This document shows, piece after piece, positions 1-9,798 of a stretch of 64,000 nt of DNA (position 1 is its first letter; each line of letters starts with the position of its first letter). The stretch comes from Ulva prolifera. Lineage: Eukaryota; Chlorophyta; Ulvophyceae; Ulvales; Ulvaceae. The notes under the pieces are model-generated. The model was not told where the DNA came from. It saw nothing but the letters and a program-made list of their open reading frames with translations, and did not search any database. The stretch lies in contig CM041196.1 of assembly GCA_023078555.1 (NCBI GenBank), forward strand, positions 12,356,985-12,420,984. The letters are read 5' to 3'. The translations under genes were made by a program, and so were the position numbers.

Positions 1-96
1 CGTGCAAGCGCGGCAAGGGATCGCGAACTTATCCAGCGCGGCGCCGGCCACAGTTCACACCGTCCAAGACCCGCAACGGCCGCACCAACTGCTGCG

Positions 97-430
97 GTGC
101 TACATGTGTCCGGTTTGCCAGCGAGCATGACTGAAGATCGATATCGTCAGTTTAAGAGCACGGATTGCGCGTTTCCCGCCGACGCCATCGCCGTGGGCCT
201 TTGCACTGAATATCATCCGAGCTGCGATGCAACTGCGCATCAAACTCACGTGCGCCTGGCGCCCTCACCTGTCTGGAGATCTCGAGTGTTCGAGGTGGTC
301 CCAACAGCATGCCGCGGCTCAAATTCTTGCGGGCTCTCGCATTCGTGGAAGCCTATTATTGCATGGCCAGACGTGTACCGACGAACATCCGCCTGCGGGT
401 TACAAAAGAGTGAACCGCCTGCGGGTGCAT
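97..430 (+). other. Candidate 5' leader or first exons of copy 1
   Basis: This stretch is well conserved with 42240-42530 and 59570-59830, so it belongs to the duplicated unit. More than one frame stays open. One frame reads ...FALNIIRAAMQLRIKL and stops being open upstream at 126-135. A GTGCGCC donor-like site at about 250 would join it in phase to an AG before the segment MPRLK..LRALAFVEAYYC at 309-360. That gives two helix-like pieces, but I cannot prove the frame. It may equally be a 5' UTR with introns. Confidence 0.3.
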
Positions 431-460
431 TCGAGTAGCCGGCCATAGTAGCCGCCTATT

Positions 461-660
461 CGAGTCCGGCGGTTTCTTGAGGAGCTCGTGCCGACACGCC
501 AAGCGAATAAACTGCTGACACAGCGGAACATCTGTACTCTTTTCGAACCTGAAGAGCTTCTGTCATCAATTCAGCGTCTGCGCGCTGCCTGGGCGTGGCA
601 CCGACTCGCCGAGTTCAACACTCAGCTCGGATTACGCCGTGGGTCATGGAGGTTGCAGTA
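461..660 (+). other. Helical N-terminal block 1 (reading frame open, splice limits unknown)
   Basis: The frame beginning CGA GTC CGG at 461 reads RVRRFLEELVPTRQANKLL then ...EELLSSIQRLRAAWAWHRLAEFN before a TAG at 659-661. Copies 4 (42657-42847) and 5 (59902-60090) keep the same frame with conservative changes, which suggests real coding. Composition and heptad-like spacing predict helices. In copy 1 a 29-bp insertion at about 432-460 separates it from the presumed acceptor. The overlap with the frame of the next block means one of the two must be spliced differently from my model. Confidence 0.4.
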
Positions 661-818
661 GGCATTGCAGCCAATGCTTTGGCAATTCCTGGAGTTGAAA
701 GCATCCTGGAGAGAATCATCAGTGATGCGCGGACCCTGTATCAGATGTATCGGACTCGAGGCAGAGATCGGATGACCTTCGCACTGTGCGCTTCCACAAC
801 ATCTGTTCATCGTATACA
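646..818 (+). CDS. Helical N-terminal exon 2 of copy 1
   Basis: From ATG 646 the frame reads MEVAVGIAANALAIPGVESI and continues with ERIISDARTLYQMYRTRGRD. The best donor is GTGCAC after 818, leaving phase 2, which fits the acceptor at 1368/1369. Copy 5 has the same layout (60091-60263). In copy 4 the matching region carries small indels that shift the phase. The predicted structure is one long amphipathic helix. Whether ATG 646 is the true start is unknown, because the frame remains open upstream to about 595. Confidence 0.45.
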
Positions 819-906
819 GTGCACGCAGCGTGCCAAACTAATTACAAAAGAGTGAACGGGAGGAAACAAACACTGAAAACGAATCTCATCCGAATCAACA
901 GCATCA

Positions 907-937
907 TACACACACACCCACCCACACACACGTACCA
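907..937 (+). repeat. CA-rich microsatellite
   Basis: Short (CA)n/(CCCA) tract inside the first large intron of copy 1. A related tract is at 60411-60428 in copy 5. Copy 4 lacks it. Confidence 0.8.
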
Positions 938-1368
938 AACTACTGTCTGGAAGCCCTGGAGGACACCTAATACCATTACGGCTAACACCATTACGGAGTG
1001 TGCCCGTCCACGTCGCTAGGCGTGCTCCAGTTTGCAGGAAACTTTGGCCTGTTCATGAACAACTTCAGTTTAGCTGACTAGAAGTTGTGCAGGGCGGGCC
1101 ACCTGGCCAACTCCAAGGTCCATCAGCTCAGTGGCATTGTCTGGCTCTTGTACATGTAGGAGTTGCATGTGCAGAATGTTTGGTTGGTGTGATCCATGGT
1201 GCAGTGCAGTGCACCTCCAAAACATTCTCAAAAATGACATGTCCGATTCTCGGCTGAGTGCTATTTATTCTTCAGGAGTTCTGTTAAATCCTGATGTGGT
1301 CACCTCGTCAAGTACATTATTCAGTTTCATTTTCAGGTCCATCCAGACGTATCAGGCTGGACATGCAG

Positions 1369-1573
1369 GTTTATGTGCAATGTTGCGAGTGCCCTGGACG
1401 GTGTCAAGGGCAGTGTCCCGCAGCACGCGGAGCCGGTGGTGCGCGAGCTTGCGGCACTGGTGGCCACGGCGACATCCAAATGCACCAAATATGCAGGCAG
1501 AAACGCATGCTCCAGCATGGTTCACCTTCGCAGCGAGGCGGTGCGCTTGAATTCACCTCTTCCCGTCACAGAT
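1369..1573 (+). CDS. Helical N-terminal exon 3 of copy 1
   Basis: The acceptor is ACATGCAG at 1361-1368 and the likely donor GTGTGC after 1573, in phase 0 with the next exon. It encodes about 68 residues, including NVASALDGVKGSVPQHAEPV and a later ..NACSSMVHLRSEAVRL.. segment. It is helix-rich and lacks an obvious catalytic motif. The C-x-S-x3-L-R-x3-L pattern in the second half is reminiscent of the second helix of HeLo/MLKL-type four-helix bundles; that comparison is by eye only. Homologous exons: 43498-43702 and 60831-61035. Confidence 0.55.
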
Positions 1574-1829
1574 GTGTGCAAGTGCGTGTGTTCCATGCCA
1601 CATGTTGATGAACACTAATACTCGGGTTGTCGAGCGTTCAGCCTGTGCGCCAGCCGCGCGCCAACACGCAGCCTAGCTATAGGTACCACCTAGTACAGCC
1701 AATGAGCTGAGCCCCCATGGGTAGAAAGCTGGGCACGTGGCCACTGGAGTCCCACAAGCTCGATGTTTGACCCCGTGGGCCCGTAGCAGTGCACATGGTG
1801 CTCTACATGAAACCAGTGACTGTCTTCAG

Positions 1830-2342
1830 GAACGCCTTCAGACCATCATGCAAGGCATCCAGCAGCTGCTCCCGCTCCTCACGGTCTCCGTTGCCTCCTC
1901 CGCCAATATTTCCGCCGCCGTCGCCGACCTCCAGAGCCGCGCCGCCTCCCTGCAGGGCTCCTCCGCGGAGGCCGCCGCACACCTCAGCCACTTGGGGGCC
2001 ACCGTCACAGCTCTGGCGGCCTCCAGTGCCACCGCGGCTCAGATCGAGGAGTGTGTGGACACCCTGAAGGCCAGCCAGATGCAGCTTGGTGAGACCAGCA
2101 CTGGGCTGCATGCAGTGCTGGACGGGACTGCGGCTCTGCAACAGCAGCTGGCTGCCGGCGTGGACAGAATCGTGGAGTCCGTGGACATGCTGCAGGACAA
2201 ATTCGAATCGTTCTCCCAGCGCATGCTGACAATGCAAGAGGATATGAGCGGCAAACTCGACATGATGACGGGACTCTTAGCGGGCCTCGGTGGAGCGGCG
2301 GGCATCGGCACGCAGTCCATGCCGGCGGACCGCGTCTGGTCG
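1830..2342 (+). CDS. Coiled-coil exon of copy 1
   Basis: Acceptor TGTCTTCAG at 1821-1829, donor GTGCGG at 2343, length 513 nt, phase 0 at both ends. The product begins ERLQTIMQGIQQLLPLL. It then carries Ala/Ser-rich repeats (AVADLQSRAASL, AAAHLSHLGATVTAL) and a long helical part (VESVDMLQDKFESFSQRML). This is a rod-like helical or coiled-coil segment likely to mediate oligomerisation. The last 20 or so residues vary between copies: copies 4 and 5 share LILRLLSSSCGVAAS where copy 1 has a Gly-rich stretch. No membrane segment or enzyme motif is seen. Confidence 0.75.
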
Positions 2343-2894
2343 GTGCGGCACCAGAAGTGTCGATGTAGCCTGTTTTTGTAGCTGCACTGCCTGAAAATAC
2401 ACCGGCGTAACCCAGCCGTGTCGGCTGCCACCGCCGTGCCGGGACTGCTAGGTGCCACAGTCTCCGCTGAATGCATTGACCAATGTCGCGCTGCAACAGC
2501 CACCCTCGCATGGCATGACTGTCAAGACGCAGTGTTGGCAATGCACTGTTCTGAGCCCGATCTAGCAATCTTACACCAGAAGTCGACGCTTCCTTGTGAT
2601 ATTGTGTCCACATATTTAACAAAGAAGCGATTCACTCTAACGCTGTGCGACGCCCCAGGTGTGTGGGCACATCCACAGCGGTACTAGCACACGCAGAGGG
2701 GGAAAATTAGCCAGTGTCCTTAAGGACATAGGACACGCAACTGCAGATAGGAAAAGCACGCCCTGGCCTTCTCGCCGAGGGTGGCTCGTGGCTCGTTTCT
2801 GTGCCCTACCAATCCAGGTGGGGCAACGTGAATTCATCACGAGGCATTTCCAGTGGCAGTAGCTGAGGCGGAGATCAGGCTGCGAGGTGTGCAG
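2343..2894 (+). other. Intron between coiled-coil and U-box/kinase exons, copy 1
   Basis: The 552-nt intron starts GTGCGG and ends TTTGCAG or GTGTGCAG according to copy. It is conserved with copies 3 and 4 over its whole length. In copy 5 the same position holds an unrelated shorter intron of about 326 nt, yet coding resumes at exactly the same codon. That supports the exon border at 2895. Confidence 0.7.
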
Positions 2895-3490
2895 GTCATC
2901 GGCCAAGTGATCGAAGCGGGCGACGAGAACGAGGTGCCGGACAGCGACCAGCCGAAGGAGTGGGCCGAAGCGATTAGGCAAGCGATCGCCTCGGGCAAAC
3001 TCGCCGTCTCGTCGTGTGTCGTGCTGGGCGTGCCCCTCATGCCAGCGGGACCTCTGCGGCCCGTCACGCTGCCGTGTTGCAGCTTTGTGGTGTCCCACGC
3101 CGGAGCGCAGCAGATGCAGGCAGCCGGCAAGTACCAGGTGTGCAAGGCTCCACTGGCAGCCAACGCTCAGCTGCCGTGCAACGAGGCTGTTGTAGCAGCC
3201 GTTCAAGCTGCGAGCAACGGCTTTGAGCCGCGGGTCTTGAAGCGCGACGATGTGACAATCGATGCCAGCGGACAGAACAAGATCGGGTCGGGCGGGGAGG
3301 GGACGGTGGTGAGGGGCACACTGCGAGGAGGTAGGGCGGTGGCCGTGAAGCAGCTGCCGCTGCCGGCGGTGGTGGGGGCGACGGAGGTGGCAGGGATGAA
3401 GCAGGTGGTCTCAGCTTCGTACGTCGCGGGGGTGGCGAGCCCGTATGTTTGCAAGCTGCATGGCTCCTGCTGGACGGACTCGGAGCTGTG
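2895..3490 (+). CDS. RING/U-box-like segment plus kinase N-lobe, copy 1
   Basis: The exon opens VIGQVIEAGDENEVPDSDQP. Residues about 30-90 hold CVVLGVPLMPAG, then PVTLPCCSFVV, then YQVCKAPLA and PCNEAV. The spacing is that of a U-box or degenerate RING (C..P.., LPC, C..CKAPL, N.A...V), so an E2-binding, ubiquitin-ligase-type role is possible. The kinase domain follows: glycine loop KIGSGGEGTV, then ATP-binding lysine in VAVKQLPLP. The conserved helix-C glutamate is not obvious. The donor GTGCGT after 3490 splits the Trp codon of ..TDSELW. A kinase fused behind a U-box is known in plant PUB/RLCK proteins; here the order is U-box first. Confidence 0.75.
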
Positions 3491-3687
3491 GTGCGTCCGC
3501 TTCTGCAGCGGGCTTGTGTTGGTGTGTGTGGGTGTGGAAGCCAAGGGTCAGGCTGACATTTCTCACTCTGCACGTGCCCATGTGCCATTCTCAGCTAATC
3601 ACAAGTTTCTGTGAACAAATTGTCCGAGATGCACCATTTGGCCCTGCACGTGACCACTTCCGTCAACGCATGTTTCATGCACTGCAG

Positions 3688-4181
3688 GCTCGTCATGGAG
3701 CTCTGTGATGGCAGCCTGGCTGACCTCGTGCCCCGGGTCAGGCACGAACGTGACATTCCGGGCCTGCCCCCTGTGGACACGATCGCCCTCGGTCTCATGC
3801 TGTGCTCCGCGCTGGACGCTGTGCACCACAGGGCGCGCTGCCTGCACCTGGATATCACCCCCGGCAATGTCCTGCTGACGGCGCCGACCGGGTCCGGCGA
3901 GGCGGGTGACGAGGCGCGCGGTGTGAGGCTGTCCGACTTTGGGCTGTCGAAGCACCTCCCGTCCTGCGTGCTCTCTTCCCTGAAGACGAACGGGCCGCAT
4001 TCGATCGTGCATGGAGTGGCCAAGGGCACGCCGGGGTACGCGCCCAAGGAGCAGCTGCAGCGCAAAGCGCAGCGGCGCAGCGACGTCTACAGCCTGGGCG
4101 CGACGCTGCTGTACGCGGCGACAGGGGCGCACCCGTTCGGGGGGGAATCGCGGGATGTCATACATTTCCAGCTGATGTCAG
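3688..4181 (+). CDS. Kinase C-lobe exon, copy 1
   Basis: Acceptor CACTGCAG at 3680-3687. The hinge is LVMELCDGSLADLV. The catalytic loop HLDITPGNVLL keeps the catalytic Asp and the Asn but has Leu for Arg (non-RD) and Thr for the usual Lys. Next come the Mg-binding DFG in LSDFGLSKH, the activation segment GTPGYAPKEQ where the usual APE is altered, and the F-helix Asp in RRSDVYSLGATLLYAATGAH. The donor GTGCGC after 4181 splits a Gly codon (SG|N). It is probably a Ser/Thr kinase, active or weakly active. Confidence 0.8.
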
Positions 4182-4783
4182 GTGCGCTGGAGTCCTGGTG
4201 GGGCCCATGTTCTGTTGATTCGACTGCTGACCAGCGGGCTGGCTCAGAACCGACTTGAGACCATTCTGCGGATCAACGGTGTACACGCAGCTGCTCACTA
4301 GTTCCACAACTGCTGTGACCAGATATATATCGATACATGTTTATCCATCCGCATGCATACTGGCTTTATCAACATGATCCTCGAGTGCTTATGGAGCGGA
4401 GAGGGTGTCGCCCATGCATACGCTCAGGTTGGCTGCGCCGTAGCACCTCAGCCTGCTGCAGATGGGGCACTGTAGAGCTCCCAAGCGCGTGAATGTGTGG
4501 CGAGCAGCTGTGTCCAGAGTGCATGATCATGGAATATCGCCGCAGCCACCACAATCGTACTCTGTCTCCGGAGATTCGTCAAGTCGACTTTGAGTTGCCC
4601 TATAAATGTTGCCTTGCGGTGATTTCCAGGTGGTTTGGCCCAAAAGTCACAATTTCATTCAGTGTTGCCCATGTTCTTAGAGCGACTTCAGGATACAATA
4701 CGTTCAACCAGGTTCTGTAGACTGTGCTCGGGGCAGCTGCAAGGCCAGTGAGATTCATGTGTGATCGTTGGTGTCAGCTGCAG
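4182..4783 (+). other. Intron in the kinase domain, copy 1
   Basis: 602 nt, GTGCGC...CTGCAG. It is strongly conserved in copies 3, 4 and 5 (28144-28741, 46211-46818, 63351-63952), including open-looking pieces without coding similarity to known domains. Conservation reflects recent duplication. Confidence 0.7.
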
Positions 4784-5190
4784 GCAACCCGATGCCGGTC
4801 CCCGATCACGTCGAGCCTGCGGCTCTGAAGGACCTCATCACGTCAATGACAGCTATCGAGGCAGGCGCCAGGCCGGCCCTCGCAGAGGTGCAGCAGCGCC
4901 TTCAGGCCATTTACAGTGCTCTGTTGGCGGAGGGCGCGGCAACCTGCTTCATTGCGCCACCCGGCCACATGCCGGCCATCAAGGCTCCAGGACGCCACAC
5001 TGCTGAAAGGAAGTCCGGACTGGACAGTTCTGATAAAACCGAGCAGAAGACTACCAACGTTGATGCGCCTGTGGACTCGATGAGGTCTCTAGCCCTCCAG
5101 TCTGCCCCAGAGTCGGACGCGGTGGCATACGTCCACACAACCAACAGCCTGCACACCACACAACCAGCCCGGTCAAGTGGCGGTCACGAG
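4784..5190 (+). CDS. Kinase tail and linker exon, copy 1
   Basis: The exon starts GNPMPVPDHVEPAALKDLI and contains EAGARPALAEVQQRLQAIYS. That is kinase subdomain XI with the conserved Arg of the 'RP' motif that pairs with the APE glutamate. After ..FIAPPGHMPAIKAPG the sequence is a low-complexity Ser/Thr/Lys linker of about 75 residues. It ends at ..SSGGHE before donor GTGTGTG, phase 0. The same 'GHE|DVSGI' junction recurs between the two beta-helix modules. Confidence 0.75.
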
Positions 5191-5584
5191 GTGTGTGCTT
5201 GCACGTTCCGTCGTCACAGAGCGGAGTCTGTGCTGGAAAGGCGCAACACAGTACAAGGAGCATATGTCCATAAAACTATGGGCTGTCTGGGATACTCACG
5301 TCGGTCGCTGCTTTGCGCTGCGGTTCTACGCGGGAGTTGGCTGGCTGCTGTGACGTTCGGCGCTACTCAACCCCAGTGATTTGAGATTACATCCGCGTCT
5401 GCAGCCAATTCTTCCGTATGGGCTTGTACATGCAAGCACGTGGGTTTGTTGCATATGTTGCGTGTGTCGCGTTAACGCCGAGCACATGGACACAGTCTTC
5501 CACCACCAATGTGCCCTCTCCGGGTGCCTCCAGCGCAGGGCACGCACCTTCAGAGGCACGCCCATGTTCAATTTGCCTTTGCAG

Positions 5585-5870
5585 GATGTGAGTGGGATTC
5601 ACACCGTGGAGGACTTGCTTTCACGCCTTCACGCCGGCGCCCCCGACCGCGTCTTCGACTTCGGCGGCCGCACGCTGCGCCTCACTTCGAACTGGAAGGC
5701 TGCGTCAGACATGTACGCTGCGCGGCGGGAGAACAAGATGACTGCTTATGCGCAGCTGAGCCAAGGCGGAGGAGTCGTGTCCAACGTGACTCTGGCGATG
5801 GACGTTGATGCTAACGCGGTGTCCCTCTGCGGATCAAGCCGGGTTGAGTTCCACAACGTCACATTCCAGG
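5585..5870 (+). CDS. Beta-helix module 1, cap exon, copy 1
   Basis: Acceptor TTTGCAG at 5578-5584. The product starts DVSGIHTVEDLLSRLHAGAP, then FDFGGRTLRLTSNWKA, then VSNVTLAMDV and SSRVEFHNVTFQG. This is the usual way a right-handed parallel beta-helix begins: an N-cap with a helix, then the first 'N-V-T-hydrophobic' and 'V-x-F-x-N-V-x-F' coils. Donor GTAAGT after 5870, phase 1. Length 286 nt, the same as the module 2 cap exon at 7403-7688, to which it is clearly homologous. Confidence 0.75.
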
Positions 5871-6235
5871 GTAAGTTCACTTGATGGCAGCCGTCCTGAG
5901 CCGCTGCGGGTCTACATGCCACGGTGCTATGCGCATGTATTGGCTCCGCACGTGTAATTATTACGAGTTCACTGCAATTGACGACCTGCGTCCAGGTGGC
6001 CTCGTAAGATCGGCATTCGAAAGCTGAGCCCATGTGCATGAATCGTGTCTCGGGCAACACCACCACATCTGGTCGGATGGCATGTCATCCATGCACATGA
6101 CGATCCACAAGCACGCCCGACATGTGTGTGTATCTCTGTGGCACTTCCCAGACCGGGTGCCGTTCCGCCACGCAGTTTTGTTCCATGCCTACCCACGGCC
6201 TTCACGAGCACCAGTGATCGCCTGTCTTTGTGCAG

Positions 6236-7128
6236 GAGGAGAACTCGTTGGCGCAGGCAAGCATTGCCATGTCGAGCTCAGAGAAGCCACCTTTGAGGAC
6301 AGCGGGGTCGTTGCAGAGTTGGGGGCGACGGTGCACCTGCACGGCGGGCGGCTGCAGGACCACCTGCCTTCTGCAAGTGGTGTCGATGGGGGTTTCCAGT
6401 GTTTAGTGAGGGATGAGGGCACCACCGTGCACGCCACTGGCACCACCTTTGACAGCGTCATTGCAGTAGTTGAGGGCGCCGCCTTCACTGGCGACCGCGT
6501 GCATGTCCAGCTTGGAGACGGGGACTACGCCGGCATTTTTGCCGATGGCAAGGGCAGCCAAGTCACCTTGAAGTACTCTGATGTGACCGCCGCCTCGGGC
6601 GTTACCCAGGCATGGTGCGTAGGTGTGGGCGCGGAGAATGGGGCCGTGGTCAACATGACCAGGTGCACAGTGGAGCAGCTCTGGCGGGGCGTTTCAGTTG
6701 TTGCGGGGGCCCGCGCCTGTCTCTACGACTGCTTTATAAGTGCTGTGGAGGACGGGCTGTTGATTAAGGGGGCGGAAACGGCGGTCAAGGCGGTGGGGTG
6801 CACCTTCCGTGGCGACACAGCGGCTGTGGCGTCCGCAACCGACGTTGTCACGAACAACGTCTCACTCGACCGATGCAATGTGGAGGGGCCAACACGCACA
6901 TTCGAGAGCCAGGAACAGCACCAAGCTGGCGAGGCTGAGCCTGCATCTGCGCCAAGGCAGGCACAGGCAGGCCGCGGCCCGGGAGGAGGAGGCGGCGTCC
7001 AGTCCGCCCCAGCATCAGCCTCAGCGGCAGGCGCCCAGGCTGTCGATCGCACGCCCAGCCAGCAGCCTGTACCGAAACGACAACAAGCGGGTAATCTAGA
7101 TGGCGGTCGCCAATACAGCGGTCACGAG
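6236..7128 (+). CDS. Beta-helix module 1, main coils, copy 1
   Basis: Coils of about 20-25 residues follow one another: CHVELREATFEDSG, ATVHLHGGRL, TTVHATGTTFDS, RVHVQLGDGD, SQVTLKYSDVTAASG, AVVNMTRCTVEQL, ARACLYDCFISA, TAVKAVGCTFRGD and NVSLDRCNVEG. This is the pectate-lyase-like or PbH1 repeat pattern, a binding or structural scaffold. No pectate lyase or pectin lyase catalytic residues were recognised. The last 60 or so residues are Gln/Ala/Pro/Gly-rich and end ..QYSGHE before a GTGTGCC donor, phase 0. Confidence 0.75.
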
Positions 7129-7402
7129 GTGTGCCACCACTACATGTGCCTGCCCCCCAGAGCCGCTGCCGCACGAGATGGCGAAGGGCACAGGCACCGC
7201 ATGCCCTGCGCTGGATGCTGTTTGAGATTCCGCATAGGAGGAAAGGATGGCCTATGCAATGCAGGCTTTCAGAAGACTGCTTGCATACCTGTGTGGGTAT
7301 CTCAGCATAATGCTGCATCGGCTGGCACACTGCGGGTGCATTGAGGGTAGGGCATGCACCCACACTGCCACTGGCGCATCTATGTCCACTCTGTCTGTGC
7401 AG

Positions 7403-7688
7403 GATGTGAGCGGCATCCGCACTGTCGAGGACCTGTTTGCGCGCCTTGATGCCGGCACGCCCGGCCGCACCTTCGACTTGGGCGGCCGCACGCTGCACCT
7501 CACCTCCAGCTGGAAGGCTGCCTCAGATACACATTGTCCGGATTGGAACATACCAGTGAAAGTCTGTGCGCAGCTCAGTTGCGGCTGCGGGGTCGTCTCC
7601 AACGTGACTCTGGTGCTGGGTGGTGCCGATCGTGTGATCCACCTCCGCGGATCAAGCCGGGTCGAGTTCCGCAACGTCAGAGTTCAAG
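7403..7688 (+). CDS. Beta-helix module 2, cap exon, copy 1
   Basis: Acceptor CTGTGCAG. It begins DVSGIRTVEDLFARLDAGTP, then GGRTLHLTSSWKA, and ends SSRVEFRNVRVQG. It parallels 5585-5870 residue for residue with an insertion of Cys-containing residues (HCPDWN..VCAQLSCGCG). Donor GTGGGTGC, phase 1. The duplicated module with the same intron phases shows that modules 1 and 2 arose by internal duplication. Confidence 0.75.
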
Positions 7689-8091
7689 GTGGGTGCACTT
7701 GGCGCCAAGCGCGGTTGCATCATTGACGCAAAGCACTGCCACAGCGATAACACTGCGTTTGTGCCAACTGCCGGCTGTACATGTGCATTTCTCTGAATCC
7801 CTGTGAGACTGCCATCATCCCCACTGCTTGCTCTTACCATACCTGACCAGAATCGGGGGCAGCATCGGGGCCCTCCAGGCCGCGTATGCCTCGTTTAATT
7901 TCAGGTAACACCATACCAGTCAACACCATCCGCCATCCGTGCGCAGGGCTATGTTATATACACCGCTGCAAGCGCCCATCTGTGTATGCACAGACATGGT
8001 ATTGTCAGGATGTTGCAACGTGTGGCGACACAGCTCTGGCTCTTGTTGCGCACCAATGCACTAGCACCGCGCAACGCCCAACTCTGTGCAG

Positions 8092-8768
8092 GGGGCGTGC
8101 TTCACTGCGAGGACAAGCTTTGCCGCGTGGTTCTCAGAGACTCCACCTTTGAGGGCTGCCGGTTGTCGGTTGTGTGGGGCGCGACAGTGCACCTCCACGG
8201 CGGCCGCCTGCACGCCCTACCACCGCAGGTCGCTAAAGAGCGGAACCTCTGTAAAGCAATGGAGGAGGGCACCACCGTGCACGCCACTGGCACCACATTC
8301 GACGGCCGCATTGGCACATTTCGCGGCGCATCCTTTACTGGCGAGCACGTACACATCAGGCTGGGCAGTGAAATTAAACATGGCATTGTGGTCAAAGGCA
8401 AGGGCAGCCGCGTCACTCTGAGTGGATGTGATGTCGCCTGGGCATCAGGCGCCCCCCCTGCAGAGAGCAATGGTGTGACTGCAATGGAGGCGGTTGTGGT
8501 CGACATGACCAACTGCAGCGTGGTAGGAGGTTGTGTCGGCGTGTGCGTGGAGGGACGTGCCTGCCTGCGCGACTGCCGGATTCAGGCGGAGGGGGCCGGG
8601 CTGTTGGCTGCGGGCGCGAATGCGACGGTCGAGGCGGTGGGGTGCACCTTCCGAGGCGGAGCAGCGGACGTAGCCATAGCCACCAACGTAAGCGCAGGCA
8701 ATGTTTCACTGCAAAACTGTGATGTTGCGTCAATGCGGGAGTTTGAGCACACTGGAGCAGGTGCATAG
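8092..8768 (+). CDS. Beta-helix module 2, main coils, copy 1 (nonsense at end)
   Basis: The coils read CRVVLRDSTFEGCRLSV, ATVHLHGGRLHAL, TTVHATGTTFDG, EHVHIRLGSE, SRVTLSGCDVAWASG, VVVDMTNCSVVGG, ACLRDCRIQAEG, ATVEAVGCTFRGG and NVSLQNCDV. Reading stops at TAG 8766-8768, where copies 2 and 4 read CAG (Q). Without that change the frame would run 24 codons further to the conserved basic end GGLKKLARW and either stop at 8838-8840 or splice at GTGCGG 8829. Confidence 0.75.
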
Positions 8769-9130
8769 ACTGGAGAAATAGAGCGCACTGGATCTGCGAC
8801 AGGGGCGTTAAAGAAGCTGGCTCGCTGGGTGCGGTGGTAGGCCTAGAGCGTCATGACATACGCACGCCTGCGGCTGCATGAGCTGCGATGTGCGCTCTGA
8901 CTCCGTATCATGTTTGTGCACGCCTGAGGCTGCGAGCAGTCTCGGGTTGCCCATCACCTGCGCCTCAGCCACTGTGTGAGCATATGTATGTGCAGCGGGT
9001 ATGGGGGTCTGGCATGAGTATCGGTCGTCACAGGTGCGGTCGGAGCGAGTCACCGGGCAACGCCACGGGCACTTTGACCATGACCCGGGGCCTCAAGGCT
9101 GGGTGGCACCAAGGTCCAGCATGCTGTTAT

Positions 9131-9148
9131 AGATCTATATATAGATCT
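9131..9148. repeat. 18-nt perfect palindrome in copy 1 intron
   Basis: An AGATCTATA half-site is followed directly by its reverse complement. It lies in the presumed intron between the beta-helix and hydrophobic exons. The other copies have shorter, imperfect versions. Confidence 0.7.
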
Positions 9149-9199
9149 AGAGCGCATGACTTCTGCTTCGGTGCTGCACGTTACGAGTACTACTAGTAG

Positions 9200-9334
9200 A
9201 TGTTTATGATTGCCATCCTCAGTGGTGTCTTTGCCATTTCAAAGTCTTACATCTAACTTTTGATATATGCCGCCACCGCGCTGGGTATTGCTATCCATGT
9301 AGCATGGCGTTGCATTGAGACGCTAACCTCGCAG
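9200..9334 (+). pseudogene. Hydrophobic (membrane) exon of copy 1, broken by a stop
   Basis: Homologous to 30783-30917 and 51234-51368, 135 nt, phase 0. Copy 1 reads MFMIAILSGVFAISKSYI then TAA at 9254-9256, where copies 3 and 4 have Trp. A GTATTG donor follows 9334. The lesion removes the second hydrophobic stretch, so copy 1 could not make the membrane-anchored form even if the 8766 stop were bypassed. Confidence 0.55.
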
Positions 9335-9426
9335 GTATTGACAGCTCCGTTCCAGAAGGAGGAGAGTGCAACCACCATTCACCCCCCCTTAGCCATCAAA
9401 TGATAGCCATGTCTTATACACTGCAG

Positions 9427-9728
9427 GCCGGTGACTGTTGTGCCACACATTGCTCTGCGTCGGGTGAAAAGTTTGGTGTATCTGTGTGTTACAAGGGCAA
9501 ACCTAGAGAATTGCTATGTGTTCAGTTGCTTTCGCTGGACGTCTCTTGACGCAGGCACCCGCCTGTGGATGGTGTGGGTGGGAGACACACTGTCCGGCAT
9601 GCGAGCGAGTCGCACGCGAGTGCTCGGGCACAAAGTACCTGCAGCGGAACAGCGGGGACACCTGTGACCACGTCATGATCGTACCCCAGGGACGCTGCCT
9701 GAGGGAACCTGCCTGGTTGCAGCGCTGA
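9427..9728 (+). other. Cysteine-rich C-terminal segment of copy 1
   Basis: After acceptor CACTGCAG (9419-9426) one frame reads AGDCCATHCSASGEKFGVSV and stops at 9547-9549. A second frame, 9555-9728, reads APACGWCGWETHCPACERV and ends GRCLREPAWLQR before TGA 9726-9728. Both Cys-rich frames are kept in copies 1, 3 and 4. The C-x-W-C pattern recalls PSI or other small disulphide domains. They could be joined by a short intron, with donor GTGACT at about 9431 or GTTCAG at about 9520, or be alternative ends. Confidence 0.45.
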
Positions 9729-9798
9729 ACAAATCCACTGTGACACTGTGCGCATGGACGGTGTTGATCTGAGGCGGTACGCAGGTATGTGTCGTGTG

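Larger units (their letters stand above)
1..9728 (+). pseudogene. Copy 1 of the U-box/kinase/beta-helix gene family; full length with late nonsense lesions
   Basis: Gene-level entry. Comparison with copy 4 (42151-51762) gives exons at about 646-818, 1369-1573, 1830-2342, 2895-3490, 3688-4181, 4784-5190, 5585-5870, 6236-7128, 7403-7688, 8092-8828, 9200-9334 and 9427-9549 or beyond. From 1830 on, exon lengths equal those of copy 4 and every junction keeps frame. The kinase and first beta-helix module are open. Two stops separate it from copy 4: TAG at 8766-8768 (CAG in copy 4) and TAA at 9254-9256 in the hydrophobic exon. A 29-bp insertion lies near 432-460. It may still make a protein ending at 8768 that lacks the basic tail and membrane segment. 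Start codon and promoter are not resolved because the window begins inside the leader homologous to 42151 and 59463. Confidence 0.7.

Noticed and set aside
1803-2237. Long antisense open frame opposite the coiled-coil exon
   Set aside because: Mirror of a GC-rich, Ala/Leu-coding exon; open only because third positions lack A/T. No own domain.
3064-3588. 174-codon Pro/Ser-rich antisense frame over the U-box/kinase exon
   Set aside because: Repeated in every copy exactly opposite the kinase exon; low complexity and no domain.
5585-8768. Beta-helix modules as pectate lyase or other polysaccharide-degrading enzyme
   Set aside because: Coil pattern fits, but no catalytic Asp/Lys/Arg motif of those enzymes is visible, there is no signal peptide, and fusion to a kinase argues for a scaffold.
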